A DNA stretch of 64,000 bases from Anaeramoeba flamelloides (Eukaryota > Metamonada > Anaeramoebidae): contig JANTQA010000017.1 of NCBI GenBank assembly GCA_027625915.1, positions 310,001-374,000 on the forward strand, in the 5' to 3' direction. The translations under genes and the position numbers were made by a program. A model generated the notes under the pieces. The model ran no database searches. It was not told the origin of the DNA and was given only the letters and a program-made list of their open reading frames with translations. This document shows, piece by piece, positions 23,906 through 35,509 of this stretch (position 1 is the first letter of the stretch; every line of letters begins with the position of its first letter).

Positions 23906-26869
23906 TTAAATCAAAAACAGAAATAGAGTTGAAAATATAAATAATAATAATTTAGATGAATAAAAATTCACCACTGCCATTGAAGACTTTTCACTTGTTT
24001 CTGGTCGCGGTGTAGGTGTAAACAGAGGAGTTGGATCTGGTTCTGATTCATCCATTGTGTATATTTTACCATATAAGATATTTTCTTGTTCTGGTTTCGA
24101 ATCATAAATGATTAAAAATCTGTATTCTGATAATTTAAATATTGAAGGCGGCACGGAATGCTGTTTTGAAGTTATTAAATTTTCTTTTGATATAAGCGGT
24201 GTGCCATCATTTGAAAAAACTCTAAAGAATGTGGAATCATAGATGCCATTATTACTGGTATCTGATGACCAGGAAATGACCCAAGATCCGCAATCTAAAG
24301 CCAGGATCTGTGGGTTTATTTCATCCCAGCCGTCGGTGTTATCTGTAGGATCCATAATCCCGTAAAGGCTATTGCCAAAATTGTCTTGGATGGTTGCTTT
24401 TATCCGAGGGCTTGATCCGTTAATAAACGAGGAAATCCAACTAACAAGGAAATGGTCGCTGCTAAGTGTAATTAAACTTACATCTGTGTCTTGCTTCTCG
24501 TCGGTATTAGTTGAGATAAAAATTTCATTGCCATATAGAGATGAATCATATCGGAGTATTTGGCCATATATATCATAGCCTTCGCCTGTTTGGTGCTGAT
24601 CAAAGCTGCTCCAGATAACAACAGCTCTTTTTGAAATTAAGTTTGAAAAGGAAGATATTTTGGGGTTATCTTGGTCATTGAGGGTATAATTGTTGACTTG
24701 CAATTCTTCACTAATCTCTTCAAGATCATTATCATATATTTTTCTTACAATCCCATAGCCGCTATTGTCAAATTCGTTTACCTGATAAACTATTATAAAA
24801 TTTTTTTTATTCTTCAGCGCGGGTAAGGAAGATAAAGATGGGTTCATTTGGCTTTGTTGCCTATCTGAGTGGATCTTGAATTCAGATTTAACAATGTTGC
24901 CGTCGTTGTCTATTAAACACCCCTTGAGGATCGGGTGATTATAAGTTCCATCCAAATATTCCCAAACAACAAAAAAATTGTCTCCATAGAGTTGAATTGT
25001 GGAGAACTCTTTATTTAAATACTTGTGTTTATTTATTTCAGTGTCGCTTAGATATTTGTCCCCACTGCTTTCAATATATTGAAGATTTAAATTATACGTA
25101 TTTGAAGTTGGGTTGTCTTGATCTGGATCAGTGGACGTCGATCTTAAAAAGGCGATGTTTGTATTTGTCAAGGTTATTAATGAAATTTGTTCTCTATTTA
25201 GTTGGTCGTGGGTCTTGTATTCTAAATAATTTGAAATTAAAATCGCATCCGTAACAAGATTCCCATCAAAGTCATAATCCTTCCAGTAATATCCAGAAGC
25301 CTTATATACGTCCAAGTAAAAGGCAAAAAAATCCTCGCTTTCAAGGCCATTGATTAAACTTGGAGGCGAATAATGTTCATAATTTGCTGATGCATCCCAA
25401 GAGCTAACTTCAACTGCCGAGTCAACCTTCTCGCCATTTTGGTCAATTTTTTGGTAAATCAATTTTTGTTTGCTGCTGCCTTCGTCTAAATAGAACACTA
25501 CACAGTGCTCGTCGTCCAATGGCAGTAAGCTTTGAACATACTGATCACCACTTTCATCAAGATTCACTCGGAATTCTGAAGTAAAGGCGCTCCCGCTGGC
25601 AGAAAAGATCCGGGCGCTAACTGCTGTGCCATCAGAATCCTGTCCGTTGGAATTCCAGGCGATGATAAATTTGCCATTTTCAAATAATGTGAAAACGGGG
25701 TTATACTGGTCCGATGACACGTGCGTGTTGACGCCTTTATCATCAACGACTGCATCATAACTTTCAAAATTGTAAACAGAATATTGAATGTTCAAAGATT
25801 GGCCATCGGAATGTTTTGTTTCCCAAACAATTAAAAGGTTTTGGTTCTCGGTATCTGTTGGGTCGACGAGGACCAGTGTTTTGAAATTAATTTGGTTGAA
25901 GGCATTTGTTTTGTCAATTTGGAATTGTGATTGTATTATCGAATTATCAGAAATTGATCGTACCTGCGCATATATGCCTGACTTTTCTGGTTCGTTTGTG
26001 TCATGTTGATAATAACCAGTGTACATCCAAAGACACCAATAATTCGTTTTGCTAGCAGAGTCGCTAGAAACTATTTGAAAATTGGAAATGTCATTTGTTT
26101 CCTGTGGGATGACTTCAGCCCGATCAGAAAAGGATCCGTCCTGGGTAAAAAATTCAATCCTACCAATAACATTTGTTAAACTTGAATTCAAATAGTGGTA
26201 GCCAACGGCAAAAGTCCCATCCCCAAATTCTGTTATTGATGGATCCCAGCAATCGTCACTTGGATCCATACATATTGGCGACAAGGGGCCCTCACGGTAC
26301 CCTTCATTTGAAAACAATTGTACAAAGGTTTTGTTCGCCTGGAAGTCGTTCAAATAGTTTTTCCAAATTGCAATAAAGCCTCCTCCGGAATAGCTCACCC
26401 GTGGAATAATTTTTGTTGAAAAGGGGTGCCGTAATGTAAGAAAGGAAGCCAATTTGATTCTCTCCCCTTCAGTTTCCCCTTCTTCGTTAATGTATTGGGC
26501 ATACCAATGGTTTTCATTCGCATCCTCTCCGCCATGTGTTTGTATAAAGCTTTGAAGCATTTGGCCATTTGTTAGCCTTATGGTTTCCAATTTTGTAATA
26601 CCACCAGACTCAAAGCTTTCTTGTGGGTATTTGTCAGAGGTTTTTGAAGAGTAAGAATTGAGTTTTGAACAACTCTTGGTCTTACAGTTACGCCAGCCCA
26701 CAGTGTTGAAACCTTTTCCATTAGCTGACCGTGTGATGCCTAAGTTTGTGCTTCCGGTTTGTAAAACCATTGTCTCGCCGATTAGGGTTGGCGATCCTGA
26801 ACAATCAGAACTCAAACTAAACTTGGCAAAACAAATAAGGGTAATTACTATGAGTAGACACAGTTTCAT
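23906..26869 (-). CDS. Secreted, anchored beta-propeller-like repeat protein A
   Basis: It has 987 residues from the ATG that opens a clear signal peptide (MKLCLLIVITLICFAKFSLS); the frame is open further upstream but lacks another ATG. The body has about twelve repeats with a hydrophobic strand ending in an aromatic, such as GKFIIAWNSNGQDSDGTAV, DNFFVVWEYLDG and AVVIWSSFDQH. Such FVVxWxSxGqDgxG repeats are known in bacterial and protist surface proteins and probably form propeller blades. A Pro/Thr-rich stalk (PTPLFTPTPRPE) and a final hydrophobic segment suggest a GPI or membrane anchor. It is a diverged paralogue of the head-to-head neighbour; both share the Cys-spaced block CMDPSDDCWDPS / CRSTDYCRTPS. 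It is visibly less AT-rich than the neighbour. Function unknown; likely cell surface. Confidence 0.85.
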   Translation of the reverse strand: MKLCLLIVITLICFAKFSLSSDCSGSPTLIGETMVLQTGSTNLGITRSANGKGFNTVGWRNCKTKSCSKLNSYSSKTSDKYPQESFESGGITKLETIRLTNGQMLQSFIQTHGGEDANENHWYAQYINEEGETEGERIKLASFLTLRHPFSTKIIPRVSYSGGGFIAIWKNYLNDFQANKTFVQLFSNEGYREGPLSPICMDPSDDCWDPSITEFGDGTFAVGYHYLNSSLTNVIGRIEFFTQDGSFSDRAEVIPQETNDISNFQIVSSDSASKTNYWCLWMYTGYYQHDTNEPEKSGIYAQVRSISDNSIIQSQFQIDKTNAFNQINFKTLVLVDPTDTENQNLLIVWETKHSDGQSLNIQYSVYNFESYDAVVDDKGVNTHVSSDQYNPVFTLFENGKFIIAWNSNGQDSDGTAVSARIFSASGSAFTSEFRVNLDESGDQYVQSLLPLDDEHCVVFYLDEGSSKQKLIYQKIDQNGEKVDSAVEVSSWDASANYEHYSPPSLINGLESEDFFAFYLDVYKASGYYWKDYDFDGNLVTDAILISNYLEYKTHDQLNREQISLITLTNTNIAFLRSTSTDPDQDNPTSNTYNLNLQYIESSGDKYLSDTEINKHKYLNKEFSTIQLYGDNFFVVWEYLDGTYNHPILKGCLIDNDGNIVKSEFKIHSDRQQSQMNPSLSSLPALKNKKNFIIVYQVNEFDNSGYGIVRKIYDNDLEEISEELQVNNYTLNDQDNPKISSFSNLISKRAVVIWSSFDQHQTGEGYDIYGQILRYDSSLYGNEIFISTNTDEKQDTDVSLITLSSDHFLVSWISSFINGSSPRIKATIQDNFGNSLYGIMDPTDNTDGWDEINPQILALDCGSWVISWSSDTSNNGIYDSTFFRVFSNDGTPLISKENLITSKQHSVPPSIFKLSEYRFLIIYDSKPEQENILYGKIYTMDESEPDPTPLFTPTPRPETSEKSSMAVVNFYSSKLLLFIFSTLFLFLI

Positions 26870-27616
26870 TGCAAAGATTTTCTTGAAACCTAAACAAGAG
26901 AAAAAACTTGGGAAAGTGGAGAAAAATGAAGAAGTAATCGAGTTGAACACTCCTAAAAATCTTATTCCTCAACAAACATCAAACACTTTCAACCTTTCTA
27001 AAGTTTTCAGTGAATTTCCAAACTTTTCTGTTTATCTCTGAACCTTTCAAACTTTTCAAGTTTTTACTATTTATTTCCAAATTATTCTTTTTATGTTCTC
27101 AATTTTCAAACACCTTCCAAGGATTTAAAAAATTAAAATGTTTTGAAAAGATGAGGTTCTTTAAGGAGTATTTTGTGTGTACTTTATTTTTGTTGATTTT
27201 TTTTTTTTTAAAGGTTTTGTCTTAAACAAGAAAACCTCAAAATAAAAAAGGAAAATTTTTTTTTAGTAAAAAAATATTTGGGTAGTTTTAATAGAGTTCT
27301 GGAAAATTGAACAATAATTGAACAAAATTGTAATAAAGGCCACTCCAAAAAAAAAAAAAAAAAAAAAAAGAAATACTGGAAAATTGAGTAGTTTTGTTTG
27401 TTGTCAAGAGAAAAATCAAAAGAAACCCAAAATTTAATATTTAAAAAGTTCAATTTTTTACTTGATCTTTTTTCATAGTATTTTTTGGAATAAAGAAAAA
27501 TATGTTGGATCTTTTTCCCTTCGAATTGGCAGGAACTCTTTTGATTGAAAAATAAATGAAGTAAATAAGTGAATCTCAAAATTGTTATTTTTTTTATTTT
27601 TTTTGTTTTTCAAATT
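26870..27616. promoter_or_regulatory. Shared divergent intergenic region
   Basis: 747 bp lie between the start codons of two divergent paralogues, so both promoters should be here. It contains an A run at about 27348-27369 and T-rich tracts. No defined promoter motif can be named. Non-coding 5' exons cannot be excluded. Confidence 0.35.
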
Positions 27617-30600
27617 ATGAAAGGTTTTGTTTTTTCTTTTCAAAGACAACACTTTTTGATAATTTTTTTAATTTGTCTGTCACTTGTGAAAGGAAAAACT
27701 ATAAAAAGTATAAGTAAAGATCAATTTTTGGGTGTAACTTCAACAAATGGTAATTGTGCAATATTAAGTTCGGGACAAATTGGGTGTGGGGTTACGGAAC
27801 AGTGTCGGGGTTATCCGTGTACTGAAAATTCTGGAAAATTTTATGATCTTGAAGGTGTTGTAACTTCAGACACCCACCAATTGACAACTTTGGAGAAAGG
27901 AAAAATTTATCACAACCGTGCTGCCAAATTGCAAAGTGGAAGAATTGCACAAATATACCAAGTAAAAGAAACAGAGGAAGAGGAAGACTTAGGAAGAATT
28001 GAAGGTGTAATTCTTGATTGTGAAGGAAAATTATTAGTTGAAAGCTTTACAATTTTTGAAGACTACCCATTTGTCTTGGAAAATCTCCAAATTGTGTCCT
28101 TACCAAAAGAAGAAAACTACAAAAAGAATGAGGGGAAAGAATGTAGCGAAATTGATCTTGAGGACGATCTTTTTATCGTGGTGATGGGTCTTTACAGATA
28201 TGACCAATCTTTATTTCGGTATGTAAATAAAATCTATTACCAAATTGTAAAAGGTGATGGGACTATTTCAAAATTATATTTTGGTCCTGTTTGTCGAAGC
28301 ACTGATTATTGCAGAACACCATCGGTTTACAGACTTAGCAACGATCAGTTTGTTATTGCTTCACTTGTAATTTCATACGATGATACTTATGGGATAATTT
28401 CACAAGTTTTTAATTATGACACAAGCAATTTTGGTGTCAGGGCACAGATAGGAATAGATAGTGATTTTTGCTTTGATATTTCATTTTTAGAACTACACGA
28501 TAATTATTATTATCTTTGCTTTTTTTCAAATTCGGAAATCAACAAACAATATTATTGCTCTGTGTTAACCCGAGAAGGATATGTTCAAACAGAACCAATC
28601 GTTGTTACAACTACCCCTGAAATTCAAACAACCCTCAAAAGCTATAAATCCACTCTAATAAAAAACTCAAACGATCAGATCTTGTTGCCTTTTACATCCA
28701 AAAAAGATAATCGAACAAGTGAAATATATTTATCTCAAATGACACTTGATTTCCAATCCAAAATCACATTTGAAGTTACTTTAATTAGTGGCGGTGATGG
28801 TGAATTGAATGAATATCCAAAAATTATTAAATTACAAGATACTGAGGAAGAGCGTTTTGTAGTTACTTGGAGACAAGAGAATGAGGGCACTGGTAATTAT
28901 GGAACTTATGGAAAAACCTTTACAAATACAACGTCAACAGGAATGTCAGGAATAATCCAAATACATCAAACCGAATTTGAATATCAAACTGTCCCTCATC
29001 CATATGCCCTAACAAAGTTTGGATACTGGCTCGTTGTTTTTAAAACGGATAATCAAGAGGCAACAAATTTGTTTGTTGGTAAAATTTATGATGAAAAGGG
29101 TATTGTTATTTCCAATGAATTTGAATTAGCAAAAGGAAGTGTCTATGAATACATAGATTCTGATAAAAGTGAAGAAGATCCTGCTATAGTTCTTTATGAC
29201 AATGGCGCCTTTTATTCAATAACTCGTCCTGAAATTAATGCTGATAAAAATAATTTAATTTTCAATACTGTTGATCAAAATGGAAATAATTTAAATCCAT
29301 CCGATGATATCGTAACTTTATATTATGATGAAAATACAGATGAAAATACAATTATATCTTTAAATTCAAATACCTTTCTTGTGCAATATCTAGAATCTAA
29401 TAAAAAGCAATCCCTAAAAACATCAACTATCGACAATTCTGGCCAAGTTTCTAATCAAATATTAACTGTATATGAAGCACAAACCGGAGAGGATATTTTA
29501 AAACCAACTGTAGAAACGTTACGAGATAATGTTTTTATTAGTGTATATCTCTTAGAAACTTCCTCCGATTCGGATTTATTTGGTAAAATTTTGGAACAAG
29601 ACGGTGACACTCATGGGGATGGGTTTACAATTTCTGAAATACACTCAAATATTAAACCAAAAATTAAGGTACTTTTGGACAATTCAGAATTTATAGTTAT
29701 CTGTTATCGAAGTAATGATAGCCCAGAACAAAAAGAAATTATAGGGCAAATATTTGATGACAACGGAAATAAAATTGGCGACGAAATACTTTTAGATTCT
29801 GTTATTAATACAATGGATTTTAATAGTTTCGATGTTTCAGTAAATTCCCAAGGTCAATATATTGTGGTATGGGATACGAAAGGTACCGCATCAGATACAC
29901 ATAGAAGCTATGGACAAGTTATTGACAAAGATGGATCAAAGCATGGCGCAATATTTCAAATTTCATCTTTTACGAATACGAAACAGCAAATTGGTCCAAA
30001 AGTCATTGCTCTATCTTCCACAATTTGCACAATGGCATACGTGGATAAAAATCCAAACGATGATGGAGATAATCTGATCTATATAATAATATATGATATC
30101 GATTCGAATCAAAGACTGGACGAATTTCCTTTTGAGCAATATTTATCAAATAACGAAAAAGATCCAAAAATTGTTTCATTTCCAGATGATTTCTTTGTTG
30201 TATCAGGCTATTATAATAAAATAAATGTTCCTAATAATCATCACAAAATACATTATAGAATTTTCGACAATAATGGTACTGCACTATCATCAAATAAAGT
30301 CGCCACTGGTACTGATTTCCAGTCTATTTTTCCTCAAGATATCTATAAAATAAACAACTATAGACTTTTTTTCAAGTATTTTAAACATGATACACAGATG
30401 GATTATTTTTCAATTATTTCTATTGATGAGCCTTCTTCTACACCAACAACTTCTCCCTCGCCTACACCTTCACCTTCAACCACGCCTTCACCTTCGGCCA
30501 CACCAACACCCCAAAAAAGTTCAGACGCTTTTAATATCCACCAATCATTTTATCATTTGCCAAACAAGATTTCATTTCTTAGCCTTGTGTTAATTGTTAT

Positions 30601-30622
30601 AGGCTATTTTTCAATTTTTTAA
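27617..30622 (+). CDS. Secreted, anchored beta-propeller-like repeat protein B
   Basis: It has 1001 residues from the ATG at 27617, chosen because it opens a signal peptide (FLIIFLICLSLVKG) and the upstream frame has only non-ATG starts. About thirteen short strands such as ERFVVTWRQENEGTG, GQYIVVWDTKGTASD and DDFFVVSGYYNK repeat through the body, as in protein A. The N-terminal third has six Cys that fit disulphides. The tail has a Pro/Ser/Thr stalk (TTSPSPTPSPSTTPSPS) and a hydrophobic end (FLSLVLIVIGYFSIF), again suggesting a surface anchor. Same length class and layout as protein A, but clearly diverged in sequence and more AT-rich in codon use. Probably a tandem-inverted duplication. Ligand unknown. 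Confidence 0.85.
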   Translation: MKGFVFSFQRQHFLIIFLICLSLVKGKTIKSISKDQFLGVTSTNGNCAILSSGQIGCGVTEQCRGYPCTENSGKFYDLEGVVTSDTHQLTTLEKGKIYHNRAAKLQSGRIAQIYQVKETEEEEDLGRIEGVILDCEGKLLVESFTIFEDYPFVLENLQIVSLPKEENYKKNEGKECSEIDLEDDLFIVVMGLYRYDQSLFRYVNKIYYQIVKGDGTISKLYFGPVCRSTDYCRTPSVYRLSNDQFVIASLVISYDDTYGIISQVFNYDTSNFGVRAQIGIDSDFCFDISFLELHDNYYYLCFFSNSEINKQYYCSVLTREGYVQTEPIVVTTTPEIQTTLKSYKSTLIKNSNDQILLPFTSKKDNRTSEIYLSQMTLDFQSKITFEVTLISGGDGELNEYPKIIKLQDTEEERFVVTWRQENEGTGNYGTYGKTFTNTTSTGMSGIIQIHQTEFEYQTVPHPYALTKFGYWLVVFKTDNQEATNLFVGKIYDEKGIVISNEFELAKGSVYEYIDSDKSEEDPAIVLYDNGAFYSITRPEINADKNNLIFNTVDQNGNNLNPSDDIVTLYYDENTDENTIISLNSNTFLVQYLESNKKQSLKTSTIDNSGQVSNQILTVYEAQTGEDILKPTVETLRDNVFISVYLLETSSDSDLFGKILEQDGDTHGDGFTISEIHSNIKPKIKVLLDNSEFIVICYRSNDSPEQKEIIGQIFDDNGNKIGDEILLDSVINTMDFNSFDVSVNSQGQYIVVWDTKGTASDTHRSYGQVIDKDGSKHGAIFQISSFTNTKQQIGPKVIALSSTICTMAYVDKNPNDDGDNLIYIIIYDIDSNQRLDEFPFEQYLSNNEKDPKIVSFPDDFFVVSGYYNKINVPNNHHKIHYRIFDNNGTALSSNKVATGTDFQSIFPQDIYKINNYRLFFKYFKHDTQMDYFSIISIDEPSSTPTTSPSPTPSPSTTPSPSATPTPQKSSDAFNIHQSFYHLPNKISFLSLVLIVIGYFSIF

Positions 30623-33600
30623 TATTAATTATAAATAATTCTTAATATTCTTTTTTTTTTAAGTTACAAAAATTTTATAACCAAAGAAAAAAAAATAAAA
30701 ATTGTAATTATTAAATATTATTATCATTATCTTACATTTTAAAAATTTAATAATTTTTGTTTTTGTTTTTAAAAAGTTAGAACAAAAGTTCCCAAAGTCA
30801 AGTTGGAAACAGTTTAAGAGAAGAAAAACCACCTTTAGATGAATGCCTACCTAATTCTTTTATTTGATTTTTTTTCAAACAACCAAAAGACAGATAACAA
30901 TTTTATAAAAATTTGATAATATTTTTTAATTTGTATAACAATGAAAGGAACAGATTCTTTTTTGAAAAAGGTTTCAAAATTGATCCATTGTTTTCAGAAA
31001 AATACTTTTAAGTCCCCACTTACACTTAGGGAGCAGTTGAACACTTATTTATTTTTTTTTTATTTTGAAAATTGGTATATTTTCAAATCAAAGCATGTTT
31101 TTTAAAAAATATAACAAACTTTTGAGAGAATTCTAATGTATTGTGAAAAAATAAAAATTAAATCCTTTTTTTTTTTAAATTTTGGAAAAGTTAATTGTAG
31201 TTTTCTTGAATGCTTCTGTTTTAATTTTAGAAATAAAAAAATAAATTAATCCCATTTTGGATTTATTTCTTAAATTACAATAAAAAAAAAAACACAAAAA
31301 TCATTTAAAATGGGTATCCTAAAGTTTCATATTATAATTGAGAAAATTTACCAATTGTCTTAACAGATTATTATTTTCATCTTAAAAATAAATTAATCAC
31401 ACAATTTACAACGGGACAGAAGATCTTTACAATCTAGAAATCATTAAAGATATTGATCTTTTTATATTATATTGTATATCCCGAGTTTAGGAAATATAAA
31501 AAAGTTTATTAAATAATTCAAATAAATAAACAAAAGAGATAAAAAAACGAAAGGATAATACTATTGGTATTATTCGAAATAAGAATACTGTATTAATTGA
31601 TCACTGGTAAATAATCAAGGTAATATTGCGATTTTATTGGAATTTCTTAACAAAAATTTAGAAATTATGAATGTGCTGTAGAGTGTCTAGCCTTTCTGAA
31701 ACACAATAGAATAACCTATAATCTATATTTTTTTCTCTATTCCCACACATCTGAAAAAAAAAAAAAAAAAAAAAAGGGTTATTTTATATTTTATCTGTAA
31801 AAAATATCGATTTTCCAAATAAATGAAAACATAAGAAAATGTAAAGGTTTTAAGAGGGAATAATTTTAATATTCAATTTTTGAAGATCCAAAAAAAAAAA
31901 ATGATGATTTCATCGATTCACAATAAAAATACAAAAATTTATTGTAATTTGTAAGATTAGATAGAACCCTTTAAATATAGTTTGAAATTACAAATAACGA
32001 ACCATTGTAATTTCAAGAAATATTATTTTATTATTATTTTTTAAGTTTTAATTCTGAATTTTAATAAATTTTATTTATTTGGAAATATTCCAAAGAATGA
32101 GAAATAACAACCAAAAATCTGTAATAATTTCAGTACTTGTATTATTAATAACTCAATTAAAATAATTAAGATCAATTTATTAATTATAGATTATTTCGAA
32201 TCAAATTCAAGGATATTTCTTTCAGTGAAGAGTTGTATTTTCTATATTTTCAAAAAATGAATTTTTGAATAATTTTCTAATTTAATGATCTGTTTGTTTT
32301 TCTCTGATTTTTTTGCTAAACAAAAAGAAATCATTTATGAAAAAAAAAATGCAATTTCAATATTAAGGGCAGATTACAATTTTAAAATTATTATTGTAAT
32401 TTTTTGAAATAATTCTAAATTATTGGATTTTGAAACAGAGTTATTCTAGAACTTAGTGTTTTTATTTTTAAAGTGTATTTTTGTACCCGTTCCTTTATAG
32501 GTTATAAGATTTCAATATTCTTTCAAAGAAAATATTTTTTTTTTTAAATAATCCATTAATATGTTGAATTTTGAACTCTCCAAAAAATAAAAAATGGACT
32601 CAAACTTTAAAAACAATAATTAAGTTCAGAAAATACCATCAAAGAATGTGGTTTTTTAATAATCACACCCGAACTTCATTTTTCAACAGGTTATGATTTT
32701 ATAACACAATTAACTATTTGAGGTTTTGATGAGAACATATATTATCTTGATATTAACAATGAAATAGTGATGTTATTACAAAATCGCGATTAGTCCAAAT
32801 TTATCGTGAAAAATCATAAAATCCCGATATTCACATTAACGCAAAAAAATGAAAAAAAAAATTTTTTAAAATCTCTTTAAGAAAATTCTCTTGGCTTTTA
32901 CAACACCCCTCTTTAAAAAACCTTTGAAAGTGTTTATAAGGGTTGTGAATTGTCTTCAAGTGTATGAAAAGTTTTGAAAGACTGGAAACTTTTATAAACT
33001 GAAGGGGTTTTTTTTTCAGAAAAAAATTTTTTTTTCTTTTATTGTTTTTTAGATAATAGTAAAATCTCATTTGAATTTAATGTTAAAGTAAAAAACTACC
33101 CATTTTAACAAAGTGATTGAATCTGAAATATATCCCTTTTAAATGGTATGGTTACCTTTACAAATTGAATAGCTAAAAAGAATATATAATAATTTTCATT
33201 CTCATTGGTAATCGATAAAAACAACTTTTTGAAATTTTGGTTTGTATTTTCTATAGAAAATAAAGATAAGAGAATTGTGAATAAAGAAGAATAACAAGAA
33301 AAAGATGTCCAAATAATCTTAATAATTGAGTGTAATTTGGATAGGCGGTTGAGAAAGCTTTTAAGAAGTTATTCAACCCCTTTCAACTTGCATAGAATAA
33401 AGAAAATGCTATAACATAATAGCGTACACTTTAAAGAAGGTGTGGGAGGATGGTTATTTTAGTAGCATTTATACTTGGTGCAATATAAAATACCACAATT
33501 GAATGGGTAACTATTTATTTACACTTTTTATTTCGTTTTTCGATCCAAGGATCAATACATATACCAAAGTTATCAAAAGAAAATACTTAAAAAATTTAAT

Positions 33601-34229
33601 CTAATTCTTGATTGAACCAAATATCTTTTTTGTTTTTTTTTAATGAATAACTTTTTTTTTCAAGGATTTATTTTTTGATCAAAAAAAAATTTTCTTTTAA
33701 AAACATTATTGAATTAGCCAAAAAAAAATATCAACTATTATCATGATTACTTTTTAATCGCGATATTTTGGTATTTGTGTAATTTTATAGAATATTGCGA
33801 TTTGTTATATTATTGCGATTTGTTATATTTTCACGATAATAATGAATATAGCGATTTTCTGAAATATCGCTATTTTATGATAAGAACGATCATTTTGACA
33901 ATTAACACGATTTTTAGAAACTTATTGGGATTTCATCGAATAACTAGATTTGTAAAATTATCACAATATTGATAAAAAAATGTCTTTATTTTATAGTGTA
34001 ACTTAATTTGATAAAAATAATTACCCTTTTTGAGTTTTTAATGGCTTAAAAAAGATAACATCAAATCCCCTAATTCTTTAATAAGGGGTTCCAAAAAAAG
34101 TGGGGAGGTTATTTGTATATTTCAAATAAAATAACTTTAATTTTCATCCTACATATTAGTTAATAATATAAAATTAAGATATATCTCATAAACTGATCGG
34201 ATCGTTAAATATATAAATAAACACACACG

Positions 34230-34256
<27 letters not shown>
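34230..34256. repeat. (TA)n microsatellite
   Basis: A run of TA dinucleotides directly after CACACACGTA. Confidence 0.85.
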
Positions 34257-34260
<4 letters not shown>

Positions 34261-35323
34261 TATTTATAAAAACTAAACCATTCTACTCGAAGTAAGGAAT
34301 CCAAAAATGAAAAAAAAACAATTATCCTTAAATAATCAACTAACATAAGATTCCTTATAAATAAGAGAAAGGAAAAACATCATATTAGAGTTGATATTCG
34401 TAAAAGAAATGTTTGAACAAATGGAATAATCCAAAAAACATAAAATGTAATAAAAAATTTTGGATCCTGTTATCAGAAAAAAAGTATATTATAAAATAAC
34501 TAATATTAATTCAAATAGTTCAATTATTTATACCCCCAGGGGTTATAAAAGGTGATTTTCACCTAATATTTTAAATTTCAAGAAATTTAATAAATATTTT
34601 TAAATAAAATTAGAAGATCAATTTTTTCTAGTCTTTAAGTGCTACTTTTCCAGGCGGGCACAGCGAAATTACGTATAAAAACGCCATGGAAGGGATAGAT
34701 AATCCCAGTACAAATTTACACACTCGAAATTTGTTTTAGAAGAAATGGTAAATTTTCAAAATTTTTCACAATTTTCACCTTGTTAGATCATACCAAAATT
34801 TTGATTTTAATATTTTAGAATTTCGTTTTCAAATCTAAAAACATTAAACAATATTCTTGGATGGTTCTAAATATTTTTTACAGCTTCTTTGATAAGTTTG
34901 GAAAGTTCTCAAAATTGAACTTGCATTCGAAAATCCCGAAAAGTCATTTTTTAGTAATTATTTTTTTCGATATTTTCTTTTTCTTTCTCTTTGCAAAAGA
35001 TTGAAAAAAAGTCTAAGTGAAAAGGTAAAGATTACAAAAATTGTGTTTTTTTTTTTTGGTGCAATTTCTTCGTAATGAAATTTCTTTTTGAGAAGTGAAA
35101 GTGAAATAACACAATTACTCAACACTCTCAAGGGTGGAAACGAAGTCCTTAAGAATTCAATATTTGATTTATTTTTATTTTATTTTGAAAAAAAGATATT
35201 CCAGTTTCATTGTTATTTGTTCATACAAACTCTCAGAAATTCCTTAACAGGGTGAGTTTCGTAAAAATAAAAAAATTGTTCCTTTTCTTTTTCATTTATG
35301 ATCCCAAAAATCCAAACAAAAAG

Positions 35324-35509
35324 ATGAGGATCTTTTGTTTTTATAGACTTTTTACTTATTCAAAATTTCTTTTTTTATTATTGTTTATTTTCCAAATTTC
35401 CCTTTTTAAGTTGTTTATTTTCCAACTCTTGATGATTTCGAAAGTGTGTGAAGAGGGTAAAAGTGACAAAAAATCATTAGAAGAATTCATATACTTGGAT
35501 CTTCATTAA
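35324..35509 (+). CDS. Possible small hydrophobic protein, 61 aa
   Basis: It begins at an ATG and reads MRIFCFYRLFTYSKF, then about 25 very hydrophobic Phe/Leu/Ile residues, then a charged tail (CEEGKSDKKSLEEF). It resembles a signal peptide or single membrane segment. T-rich DNA gives such frames by chance, and no homology is recognised. It could be a first exon or nothing. Confidence 0.2.
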   Translation: MRIFCFYRLFTYSKFLFLLLFIFQISLFKLFIFQLLMISKVCEEGKSDKKSLEEFIYLDLH

